Shown in pieces: positions 6,081 to 14,280 of a stretch of 14,280 nucleotides of DNA. The position numbers were made by a program, and so were the translations under genes. The DNA is from Symbiodinium natans (lineage: Eukaryota > Sar > Dinophyceae > Suessiales > Symbiodiniaceae). Each line of letters opens with the position of its first letter. Position 1 is the stretch's first letter. The notes under the pieces were generated by a model. The model was not told where the DNA came from. It saw only the letters and a program-made list of their open reading frames with translations, and did no database searches. The stretch spans positions 188,001 to 202,280 of the forward strand of contig CAJNDS010000188.1 of NCBI GenBank assembly GCA_905221605.1. Reading direction: 5' to 3'.

Positions 6081-6919
6081 GGGATTCGCGTCTTGGGTTA
6101 GAGCTGGCACCTTACGTCATAAGCAAGGGCGGGGGTACCGGGAGCGCAAGGTGGCAAGAAGAACTGTAGCAAGAGCCCTGCTGTAAACCCATAAACGAGG
6201 AGAGGGTGGTGCAAGTGCGTACGAAGCTCTGAACCTTGAGCCAAACATCCCAAACTTCTGAGGAGTTCATGCGCTTCCTTTCCCGGATGCATTGGGGCGC
6301 CTGCAGTGCCGAGCTGAGCGCTGGAGGGCAAGCCTCTTGCATCCCTCCTACCCCAGGAACTGTGGTTCCAGTTGGGTTAATGGGGTGCTCACGGTGATTG
6401 CTTTGCAGAAGCCCGACGTCCGAACCCTACTGCCAAACACCTGTTGAGAACCTCGATTGTTTTTGGCTCAGGCTACGAGATTGCCCACCATGTCTTCTTG
6501 CTCGAGCTCACACCGCGCCTTTTAAAGCATTTCGGCTTCCTCGGCGGGTTGAACCTGAGCGTTTGCATGCTTCTGCTTTCGGCTTTGAGGGATGAGGCGC
6601 TGCCAGAAGACTCGAGACTGTGAAGGCTCAGTGGCTGAAAGGCGCAAGCTCTGTGAATGTAGAATACAAGGGCGAGGCCCCCAGGGTTCCATGAAGGTGG
6701 ATCTCTCAAACCCGAGGACCCCGACAGCACGCAACACCCCGCCGAACTTGCAGTTTGGGGCATACGGTGACAATGAGTAAACCTTAAGCCTGGCCCTCAG
6801 CAGTAGGTAAGCCGTATAAGGCTCCCAAGCTTGTATCTGCTCCAGCAAAGAATCCAAGCAAGGCCTTCGGTGACGAAAGCTCCGACCTGCACGCTCCAGG
6901 CACATATACCCGGGCTGTT
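6081..6919. other. Non-coding stretch, no gene recognised
   Basis: Frames up to 127 codons overlap on both strands, with no domain, no repeated motif and no shared reading sense. Two partial matches to the dinoflagellate spliced leader 3' end lie at 6235-6245 (minus) and 6461-6472 (plus). An unrecognised exon cannot be excluded. Confidence 0.45.
6235..6245 (-). other. Possible relict of the dinoflagellate spliced leader (11 nt)
   Basis: The minus strand reads TTTGGCTCAAG, identical to the last 11 nt of the conserved DinoSL. Relict leaders mark retroposed cDNAs in dinoflagellates. The match stops there and no gene follows, so chance is quite possible. Confidence 0.2.
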
Positions 6920-6970
6920 GGGTTTAGGGTTTAGGGTTTATGTTTTAGGGTTAGGGTTTAGGGTTTAGGT
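6920..6970 (+). repeat. Interstitial telomeric array
   Basis: Six or seven units of TTTAGGG with TTTATGTTTTAGGG and TTAGGG variants in the middle. Confidence 0.9.
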
Positions 6971-7078
6971 TGTATGGTTTCTTTGGTTTGGCCCCGTGGG
7001 CTGCGCTTCATGCTCAGACAACGAATTTACGACTTGACCCAGGCAATGCCTTCCAAGCAGGGAAAGAAACTTCAGGCA

Positions 7079-7129
7079 TTTAGGGTTTAGGGTTTAGGGT
7101 TTAGGGTTTAGGGTTTAGGGTTTAGGGTT
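7079..7129 (+). repeat. Interstitial telomeric array
   Basis: Seven perfect TTTAGGG units, beginning abruptly after TTCAGGCA and ending at TTCTGAGG. Confidence 0.95.
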
Positions 7130-7224
7130 CTGAGGAGAGCGGAGAGTTTAGGACCCCAATCTGTCGCAGACCAGCTTCATGAGTGCATGGAGAAGCCTGA
7201 ACTACGAAGACGCCCATGATTCCA

Positions 7225-7354
7225 CCCTGAACCCTAAACCCCTAAACCCTAAACCCGCCCTAAAACCCTAAACCCTGAACCCTGAATCCTAAACCCTGAA
7301 CCCTGAACCCTAAACCCTAAACCCTAAGTCCTAAACCCTAAACCCTAAACCCTA
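7225..7354 (-). repeat. Interstitial telomeric array, mixed variants
   Basis: About 18 CCCTAAA-type units, with CCCTGAA, CCCCTAAA, TCCTAAA and CCCGCCCTAAAA variants in the left and middle parts and clean units at the right. It points opposite to the array at 7079-7129. Confidence 0.9.
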
Positions 7355-7497
7355 GTCTGAAAAGCCTGGGCCGAGGCAGCGTCTCTACATGGTGGCATTG
7401 ACCGGAGCTGCCAGGCCGATTGCCCCATTCTTGTGACCAGAGAGGTCGTGAGTGATAGGCCCTGAGCGAGTCCGGTGGAACAAGCGCTTAGGGTTTA

Positions 7498-7515
7498 GGG
7501 TTTAGGGTTTAGGGT
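7498..7515 (+). repeat. Short interstitial telomeric array
   Basis: About two and a half TTTAGGG units, followed after 14 nt by a GA microsatellite. Confidence 0.8.
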
Positions 7516-7529
7516 AATAAGCAGAGCGG

Positions 7530-7548
7530 GAGAGAGAGAGAGAGAGAG
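7530..7548 (+). repeat. (GA)n microsatellite
   Basis: Nine uninterrupted GA dinucleotides within GCGGGAGAG...GAGCGG. Confidence 0.95.
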
Positions 7549-8417
7549 CGGCCAATGTGGTGTCGAAACCTCAACCGCAGACAGAGCAGCGGGCCGGAGT
7601 GGCCGGGGGCTCCTCTTACGAGGGGTCCTCTTCGCTGAGTAGAAGAGGAGGGAGAGAGAGACTGTCAGCTCACCAGGAGTATCGGCAACGGCGCTGGACG
7701 AACGCCCCCCTTAGGATTGGTCAAGTGCTGCGGAAGGAAGGAAGGAAGGGAGGGAGGAAGGAAGGAAGGAAGGCAGGAAGGCAGGAAGGAAGGAAGGAAA
7801 GAAGGGTGAGAGAGAGCGAGAGAGTTGCAAGGCATCAAAAAAGCGCAGCACGGTGTAACAGTGGCAGGCCGGCTGCATAAACTCCGGGGCCTTCACGGCA
7901 TGAGGCAATGACTCGACGATGATGATAACAAAGAACTCTCCTCGGAACGCTCCCCGAAGGACGACGCGCATTTTCCCACCGCATCGGGTGTGAATGCCAT
8001 CCCGTCTGTGTTTGTCTGTTCAACATCACGTCAGCAGAATCAAGCACCATCCTTAATTCCAAAGCAAGATAAGCAAGCTGCAAAGATCTTGTGCGGAAAT
8101 ACACTGCGAGTTCCGTTGTCGTGCGACGTCGGCTACAAGGCCCAATTTTTCTGGGCAGGCACGAACAAGTCCAGCCAAGCGATGAGGTTCACTCACTTTG
8201 TTTCCGTCACGCTCTGTTTAGTCCCTCAGCAAGAACTCGCAGAACTCATTTGAAGGCGGCGGCGGCTTGAGGCCAGGAGCTGACACTTCAGACGTTAAGG
8301 GCATTGATTGCCTCTTTCTAAAGGTTTTGCTTGCTCGGGTTGGCAATGAGGCATTTTCCCCGGGGTATTTCCGTAGCGGCTTGGCATTGAATCTTTGAAT
8401 CATTGAAAGAGAGTTCA
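7549..8417. other. Non-coding stretch with purine-rich tracts, no gene recognised
   Basis: The 107-codon plus frame at 7557-7880 and the 86-codon minus frame opposite it are produced largely by the GGAA-type microsatellite, and I do not accept them as genes. The rest shows no domain or RNA gene. Confidence 0.5.
7732..7806 (+). repeat. (GGAA)n microsatellite with GGGA and GGCA variants
   Basis: A 75-nt pure purine tract except for two Cs, mostly GGAA units. A GAGA-rich tail continues to about 7825. Confidence 0.95.
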
Positions 8418-8456
8418 GGGTTTAGGGTTTAGGGTTTAGGGTTTAGGGTTTAGGGT
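8418..8456 (+). repeat. Interstitial telomeric array
   Basis: Five perfect TTTAGGG units after TTCAGGG. The right end merges into a 15-nt direct repeat (8453-8467 and 8484-8498). Confidence 0.95.
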
Positions 8457-8498
8457 TGCTTTCAGAGGTCCGCGATAAAAAAAGGGTTGCTTTCAAAG
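8453..8498 (+). repeat. 15-nt direct repeat at the edge of a telomeric array
   Basis: GGGTTGCTTTCAGAG (8453-8467) recurs as GGGTTGCTTTCAAAG (8484-8498), 14 of 15 identical, offset 31. The first copy begins with the last GGG of the telomeric array. Confidence 0.7.
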
Positions 8499-8624
8499 CC
8501 CCCTCGTGGCGAATGGACCCGAGAAGCATCGGAAGGGCACATGGATTGGACTCCAAGGTCCCCCTTAGACTGCAAGGCACCTAAGTCAAACCCATCTCAT
8601 TCCTCGAACTTGGCAGGGCTTGGG

Positions 8625-8707
8625 CTAAACCCTAAACCCTAAACCCTAAACCCTAAACCCTAAACCCTAAACCCTAAACCCTAAACCCTAAACCCTAAAC
8701 CCTAAAC
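8625..8707 (-). repeat. Interstitial telomeric array (C-strand)
   Basis: About eleven perfect CCCTAAA units between GGGCTTGGG and CTCCTCTATG, opposite in orientation to the array 170 nt to its left. Confidence 0.95.
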
Positions 8708-9483
8708 TCCTCTATGTAGGCAAGCTCATGCGAAAACCGATAGCCTCATAGCACAGATTTAGTCGCTTGGCTCCCTTTCCAGCTTCTCCAATGCTTGGGA
8801 CCGGGGGTACCGCCTGCGCAGGATCCCCGGTGCATGCTTTGCGTGGGGCTGAGGCATGGAGGCATGTACAGAGCTCGTATAGTTTTGAACTGCCCCCCAA
8901 AATTGAAACCAAGCCGTAAATTCTTTAATTTCCAGGTCAGTGGCCAGGAGCTGCCCCGACAAGGGCAGCCCAGTTTCAATAATTTAAATGTGCCTTTGGG
9001 CAAAGAAAGGTCCGCTGCGAAGCCGTAGAGGACAGCCTTTTGTGAAGTTTCGGACGCCAGTTTCAAATGCAGAATCACCTGCTGTTCTGCAGGACCGTCC
9101 GACTGTACAGCGCTTTTTCGAACCTGATGGGGATAAAGATCGATCACAACTTAAGAAAACCTGCTTTAACATCCCCACGCGGTTCGGGAATCGATGAGAG
9201 CTTTTCGGCTCCCAAGGGCTCCAGATGAACAGTCCAACAGATGTGGCCCACACCACCTCGGGGTCAAAGCGCCTCAAACATGGGGGGTTTACGAAACTAG
9301 GGGACAGCGCAACATAGATCCCCAACTTGCAGGATCCCCTTACAAGAAGGACCAAAACAAGGTACCCCCGAATTTCGGAAACCCCCATATGAGTCCTGAT
9401 TGGAGCGCAAGAGCCGAGCGAAGCTTAAGACCCTGGGTGCTCGAGTTTACTGGCTTGACAGCTGAGGTGTGGATGCAGGTCAG
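8708..9483. other. Non-coding stretch, no gene recognised
   Basis: Several overlapping frames of 100-134 codons exist on both strands (for example minus 8746-9147 and 8984-9388, plus 9194-9502). None has a recognisable motif. A dispersed repeat or untranslated gene sequence is possible. Confidence 0.45.
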
Positions 9484-9555
9484 TTTTGGGTTTTGGGTTT
9501 AGGGGTTAGGGGTTAGGGTTTAGGGTTTAGGGTTGAGGGTTTAGGGTTTAGGGTT
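9484..9555 (+). repeat. Interstitial telomeric array with variant left end
   Basis: TTTTGGG and TTAGGGG variants at the left pass into clean TTTAGGG units with one TTGAGGG. Confidence 0.9.
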
Positions 9556-10833
9556 GCTCAACAGTTGCGCGACAGTCTTTCAAGCCAGGATGCAGCACCC
9601 AACCTACAGGACCGACAGAGCGTTTAAAGCTCCTGTGATGCCTGCGTTGGCGGAGCATTTATAGCTGCCGTGGGGGCCCACACAGTCTCTTCCAGCCGAG
9701 GCTCTTCATCCCACACCCTGCACCTCCAAGGTGATTAAGCCCCTATGCATCCAATGCAATCTTGACACCTCCAAACCCGATCCGAAATCACGCGCTACTC
9801 AGACAAGACAGACACATGCACACACAATCACACACAATCACCTCTTGCGTCACCTGCGTTGCTGTGCGAGGAAGAGAGAGAGAACCAGTGAGGACCAGAG
9901 GGTTGCTTCTAAGGCTTTGCGAGGGCCCTGAATGAGTACTAGCAGCTTGTTCAAGCGCTACAAACTGCTTTCGATTGATTGTTTCGGGAGAAGCCCTGCT
10001 GTTCTCATTGGGGCAACTTCCCACCCTCAACAACCCCATACCTGTAGGGTTCGACTGGAAAAAGCCCTCCACACCGTTGGCCTTTACTTCTTTTTTCTGG
10101 TGAAAAACAGTTTAAAACCAGTCTTGCCTGCTTGAGAAGTGCTCGCAGCACCAGCCTTTGCATTCTTCTACATTGTCATCTCGACCTGTTTTCGAGCTCC
10201 AGGTACCGCCGGGTCTCGAAGTCGCGTTCTGCGTACTTTGACGTTTTTTGGAAGTATCCAAGAGATTTCAAGGCCCAGCTTACCAGGATCATCCGATAGC
10301 ATGATTTCACCTCGTTCTCATGGCCACTTAGTAGAGAACCACTTCATGGAGTACTGGAACCACCAAATCAAAACCCCGCGGCCTCTGGCCTTTCCGTCTT
10401 TTCAAGCTGTGTTTGTTTCAGGGCCCCTTTTGTGTTTAAGACACATGTTTGACAGCGTTCTCGACTTCTGGACTTGGGGCCCTTGAGACAGACTGTAGGA
10501 TTTTGCTGCTGCCGCGTCTGAGGTCTTTGTCTCTTGATAAGGAAGGAAGGCCGAACGCTTGGAATGCTTTGCCCGGCTTTACGTCTAGTGCCAAAGCACC
10601 CTATCCTGCAGAGATTTGGGGAAGGCCTCTCTCCACACATCTCCACACAGAGCTGGAGCAAGAGCTTCGGAAACAAAAACTCCTGATTTTTGAAAAGGTG
10701 AAACTATTTGGGGGGGTGGGTTGGATGGGTTCGGCTCGTTCAAGTCGTTCATGGGGTGCGCGAGACAGGGTGATTGTCAGTGCTACCTCGGGAAAAAGCT
10801 GCACAAAATCTGCTACAGCTTTGCTGTAGAGAC
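9556..10833. other. Non-coding stretch, no gene recognised
   Basis: Includes a short CA-rich patch (about 9808-9842, ACACAATCAC repeated). Frames up to 126 codons overlap each other on both strands (10139-10486, 10449-10829, 10368-10676 minus) without a detectable domain. Confidence 0.45.
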
Positions 10834-10859
10834 CCCTAAAGCCTAAACCCTAAACCCTA
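10834..10859 (-). repeat. Short telomeric array (C-strand)
   Basis: CCCTAAAG followed by two to three CCTAAAC units. Confidence 0.8.
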
Positions 10860-12717
10860 CAGTGAGAATCCAAGTTTCAACCTCGGGGCAATCCTCGGCT
10901 GGGCTCGACTTTCGCAGACCTGTGGGCCAAAAGAGTGGCGCTGGGATGATGGAAGTATTTGCTCGGGGACCAAATCAACCATAATCAACCCTAAACTGGG
11001 GGCCCTTTTTGCCCTATACTGCTTTCATCCCTACTGGTATATGATCCATAAACCCTTTTGAGGTTCATTTGGTTCTTAAGGTTTTGCGCGGTGCTTGTGC
11101 GCTGCTTTGGGGGTCGAATTAGGACGGGCTTGGGATCCAAACCCTAGATCCTGTGCCATCTGAGCTTCATGGGTGGGGACGTTTGCCATTGTGCAGCAAG
11201 CCTGTCAGATTCTGCCAGGGGCAAACAATAGAGTTGGCATCTCACATGTCTGCAGCATACGCAACCCACACTGTGTCTACACATAAGGCCCGGCACGCAC
11301 TCGCATGCAAGGGACATGTCCGGAATGAAGCCCCAAGTCCCTGTCGCCAGGTATACTGCAATCGACGCGAGCGACGCCTTCTACCGGATGGCCAAAGCCC
11401 AACTGCCGCCGGTTCAATACAATCAGCTTGTTCAGGACTCCATCTAGCCCCCGCGTCTCAGATTCCTTTGAACCCTACAGCTGCAACAATCTTGAGGGAC
11501 GAACTGCAGCAATCTTGAAGGATCTTGTAAGGCGAGACTTGCGGAAGCTTCTTGCTGCTTCGTGTGTGAGACAGCACTTGAGGTCATCGAACCCTGAACT
11601 ACAATCCGGGCCCATACGTCACTTGTGCCACCAGGAGATTCGGGAGTTGAACCGCAAAGCGCAGCCTGGCGCCCAGAGATCCTGCGCCAAATCGGGTTCA
11701 AGTGCTAGGGCCCTTTTCTGATCGGATCAGAACTGGGGGGCTCAAGATTCAATGTGGAGGTGTTTGTCTTCATGGCTCGGGTTGAGTGCTGTCTGAAGCC
11801 ACTCAGAGCTTCGGCGGCAAAGACGGTTCGAGCTTCGAGAGCTCGAGGCTCAGGACTCAACAAGTCACCCCTACGCTGCTTCATGAACGTTGGTGGTGAG
11901 CTGGTGAGTGCAGTAGGATACTGCGAAACCGAGTTCCCCACCTCAAGTGGTGTGACTTCGCATGTTGTCTTTGTTGTGTTACCACAGGGTAATGATACCT
12001 GCTAGATGGCCCTCCCCTTCCCCGGCATTTTTTGGTTGATGGCGCACATTGGCGGGGTTAAAACTTTGCTCTGCCGCACATGGCAAACAGGAGGTGCTCC
12101 CATGCTTGCTTCGAAGAGCACTTTCTTAGTACAATTCTTGCAAGCCGCACTCCCTCCAAACCTTGAAAGCTTTAAGAGCAGCAAGGAAGCTTGTGCCCCA
12201 GCACTGGCTGGCTCCAGTTGCGGCGTTTGAGTGGTGGAGTTTAGGCTTTCGGTGTATTCAGATTCCGAGGTCTTTGGAAGAATGCCACAAAAAATGCCAT
12301 GCCCTGAGCCCGTGGAGTTAAGATTGTTTCCGGCGCTCTGCGCTTAGTAGCGGCAGACTCTTTTACAGAGAGTCTGGCCTGGAGAGTGGTCATGAAAGTC
12401 AACGAGGCTTGACGTGTTCATGGCCGTCATGCTAAGAACTTTGCTGTTGCAGGGTCTCGTGGAAAGGACTTCAGGCTTGTGTCGCATACACTTCCCGAGA
12501 TGTTTGCGGTCGTCCAGAAGCTTTTCTCCCGAAGGGTGTAGGTCATGCGCAGCGCACTTCGCACACACTGAGTGCGAAGTCGCACATCTGAATTCTTGGC
12601 TATGTGATGGGCTGTTCACAGGGCAAGATGGCTGGATCAGGGGCTTCGATCCCAGTCTCAACGACGATGATGCCATTCACCCCAAGGACGGTGGACCATG
12701 CAAGTTCCTGAACTGGG
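10860..12717. other. Longest array-free stretch, no gene recognised
   Basis: Nearly 1.9 kb without a clean telomeric array, only isolated AACCCTA words (10988, 11141). Frames include plus 11153-11518, 11754-12005, 12006-12230 and 12414-12722. The frame at 11283-11447 has a balanced, coding-like composition ('VARYTAIDASDAFYRMAKAQ'), but no family is recognised. If an exon of a host gene hides in the window, this is the likeliest place; I cannot support one firmly. Confidence 0.4.
12552..12583. repeat. 12-bp hairpin
   Basis: GCG(C)ACTTCGCAC and GTGCGAAGTCGC pair perfectly except for one bulged C, around a 7-nt loop ACACTGA. Role unknown. Confidence 0.6.
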
Positions 12718-12824
12718 TTTAGGGTTTAGGGTTTAGGGTTTAGGGTTTAGGGTTTAGGGTTTAGGGTTTAGGGTTTAGGGTTTAGGGTTTAGGGTTTAGG
12801 GTTTAGGGTTTAGGGTTTAGGGTT
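12718..12824 (+). repeat. Longest pure interstitial telomeric array
   Basis: Fifteen consecutive perfect TTTAGGG units with no variant, flanked by CTGAACTGGG on the left and CACGTTCC on the right. The purity suggests a recent origin or strong homogenisation. Confidence 0.97.
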
Positions 12825-13472
12825 CACGTTCCCTCTGTGCCAGGGCTCCCTAGAAACCAGAGTACCATCAGAAGCACCAGAGCATCACACCGCCAAGGCA
12901 CGGCGCTTATTGGCGACGGAAAAGAAGAGCTGATCCTCGAGCTACGGAGGTTCAGAAGTTGTGAGATTTGTGTTTTCTGTCTATATGTGAGTTGAACTGA
13001 CAGTTGAAGAAACCCCCTTGCACCCAAATCAAAAAAAGTCATGATAGCCCATCAAGGCAATCATGGCTATCCAAAACCCGACACGAAACTATGTTACCAA
13101 TACTGCTGGAGGCTGCTCGCCACGTCCGGCTTTCGGCACAGCCCTGAGGTGATTTAGGGTTTCAGGCAGTGACTATGCAGGTTGCATCCCTCACGAGAGG
13201 CTGCCGAACCCTGACCGAGGAGCAGCTGCTTCCCAACCGCTTGAACACTTACAGAGCGGTAAATATCCTGCATCCTGTCGCTGCCTCCCCTGACTTGGTC
13301 AAGAGATCACTGCGCGTGGCGCTCAATCCCTGCACTCACCCGAAACCGACACAATCCCAACCACCCCAGAGCAGAGCATGCGATGCAACACCCCCTAACC
13401 TTGCTTGCAGAGCTTCTGCATTGGGCCACGCTACTCAGGCCGAGCCGGCGGTCTGAGGCTGCCATCATGGCT
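12825..13472. other. Non-coding stretch, no gene recognised
   Basis: Contains a GATAGCC / GGCTATC hairpin (about 13043-13071) and a lone TTTAGGGTTT (13153). The plus frame 13169-13456 has no recognisable domain. Confidence 0.45.
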
Positions 13473-13866
13473 TAGGGTCGAAAAGGGATCCAGATATTTG
13501 TCGACATTCCATACCGAACCCCCTTTTCAATTTTTTTAATAGGATAATCATCTCAAGATTATAATCGATGATTTGATTGGGGTTTTCGAAATTTATTTGG
13601 AAGATATCGTGGATTGATAGATAATATTTGATTATTTGCATTGGGATATTTTGAAAAATTCTTTTATTCGATGGAACGAAAAAATGGATGACGAGAGAAT
13701 GATATACAAATTCAATGATGATTGAAGATTTTTCTTTGGATAGGAAAAAATTATGGAACATAAGGATTGGGTTTATTGATTATAATGCCGAGAGTAACAA
13801 AAATATATTAATTTTTTCTTCTCTGATTTTGATATATTCCCATAAAAGGCTACGGGCTCGACCCTA
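13473..13866. other. AT-rich island bounded by a 9-bp inverted repeat
   Basis: TAGGGTCGA (13473-13481) and TCGACCCTA (13858-13866) enclose about 375 nt that are far richer in A/T than the flanks. Plus-strand pieces look coding-like but are broken ('LIGVFEIYLEDIVD', 'IRWNEKMDDERMIYKFNDD', 'GFIDYNAESNKNILIF'), and the minus strand has a 98-codon frame (13465-13761). No family is recognised. It may be a fragment of organellar, symbiont or viral DNA. Confidence 0.5.
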
Positions 13867-13947
13867 TTTTCGCTCTGCGGCCGCCCTGTCGGTTGCCCCG
13901 CCTCCTCTTCCGGTCAATTTGGCTGCTTGTGAGGGCCTTGCAGGGGG

Positions 13948-14012
13948 AATTCCGGGAATTTTAGAATCTTAGGAATTTTGGGAATCACCCGGATCTGAAA
14001 ATTCCCGGAATT
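13948..14012. repeat. Perfect 15-bp inverted repeat
   Basis: AATTCCGGGAATTTT (13948-13962) and its exact complement (13998-14012) are separated by 35 nt that contain further GGAATTTT/GGGAATC words. It lies just left of a telomere-like tract. It may be a transposon end or a cruciform. Confidence 0.75.
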
Positions 14013-14025
14013 TTCAGGATCCCCC

Positions 14026-14280
14026 GGGTTTAGGGTTTAAGGGTTTTACGGTTTGCGGTTTAGGGTTTTGGGGGTTAATAGACATTGTATAGGGTTTGTG
14101 TCCGGCGTTTTGTCGTGTTTTGGGGTTTTGTTTCTTGCTTTTGCTGTCATGGTTTGGGTTTTGTCGGGTGCGGCTGTGGGGCTGGGGCTGAAAGGCTGGG
14201 GTTTTGGGAGGCTTTGCTTTTGGTTTTGCTGTAATGGTTTGGGTTTTGTCTGGTATGGTGGGGGGTGGGTGGTTTTGGGG
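14026..14280 (+). repeat. Degenerate telomeric tract passing into G/T-rich repeats
   Basis: GGGTTTAGGGTTTAAGGG and GGTTTGCGGTTTAGGG (14026-14076) lead into G/T-rich sequence up to the window edge. Inside it TTTTGCTGT(C/A)ATGG plus TTTGGGTTTTGTC repeats at 14139-14165 and 14224-14250 (26 of 27 identical, offset 85). No gene is seen. Confidence 0.65.

Noticed and set aside
7557-7880. 107-codon frame rich in GRKE, and the opposite frame rich in FLPS
   Set aside because: Both are generated by the GGAA microsatellite.
8746-9502. Several 100-134-codon frames on both strands
   Set aside because: They overlap one another, have no recognisable motifs and fit chance frames in GC-balanced DNA.
11283-11447. 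Possible exon with 'VARYTAIDASDAFYRMAKAQ'
   Set aside because: Coding-like but short, with no family match and no clear splice or start signal; noted in the region entry only.
12718-12824. True chromosome end
   Set aside because: Unique sequence continues on both sides, so the array is interstitial in this assembly.

Overview
The window reads as nuclear DNA of a dinoflagellate, most likely a member of the Symbiodiniaceae, though this is inferred from signature features and not proven. The clues are (i) RCC1-type repeats of the 'SDGQLVCFG...GQCDVPADLGPV' style at the left end, familiar from dinoflagellate gene models; (ii) very many interstitial telomere-type arrays (TTTAGGG/CCCTAAA); (iii) long gene-poor stretches of mixed composition without convincing long ORFs; and (iv) a dispersed repeat at about 5640-5885 that I associate with this group. 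No bacterial-style operons, rRNA or tRNA genes were seen.

Layout. 1-375: 3' part of an RCC1-repeat gene, open at the left edge. 426-655: a 230-bp non-autonomous element with 29-bp imperfect terminal inverted repeats. About 660-3285: a distinctly AT-rich, decayed virus-like or Polinton-like element. It has an integrase pseudogene (minus strand, 686-1323), a small basic ORF upstream of it on the same strand (1388-1651), an AT-rich divergent spacer (1652-1796), and a broken plus-strand gene (1797-3202) resembling the N-terminal part of a type-B DNA polymerase. Two telomeric-repeat blocks sit inside the genes of this element: 1098-1159 splits the integrase, and an 18-nt block at 1493-1510 adds an in-frame stop to the small ORF. 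3285-14280: non-coding DNA studded with about 17 further telomeric arrays in both orientations. It also holds two small foldback elements (5066-5166 and a GC hairpin at 5170-5196 that has an inverted relative at 5857-5883), a dispersed repeat with a short frame, microsatellites, an AT-rich island (13482-13857) bounded by a 9-bp inverted repeat, a perfect 15-bp inverted repeat (13948-14012), and G/T-rich sequence at the right edge.

How it fits together. The only protein-coding signals I trust are the RCC1 gene end and the dead element. The integrase and the polymerase-like gene diverge from a shared AT-rich spacer, as in compact viral or Polinton genomes, and both carry stops and frameshifts, so the element is a fossil. 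The telomeric blocks inside it suggest that telomere-type DNA was added or captured after integration, for example during break repair, and the same process may explain the scattered arrays elsewhere. Most remaining open frames in 3300-13450 look like chance frames.
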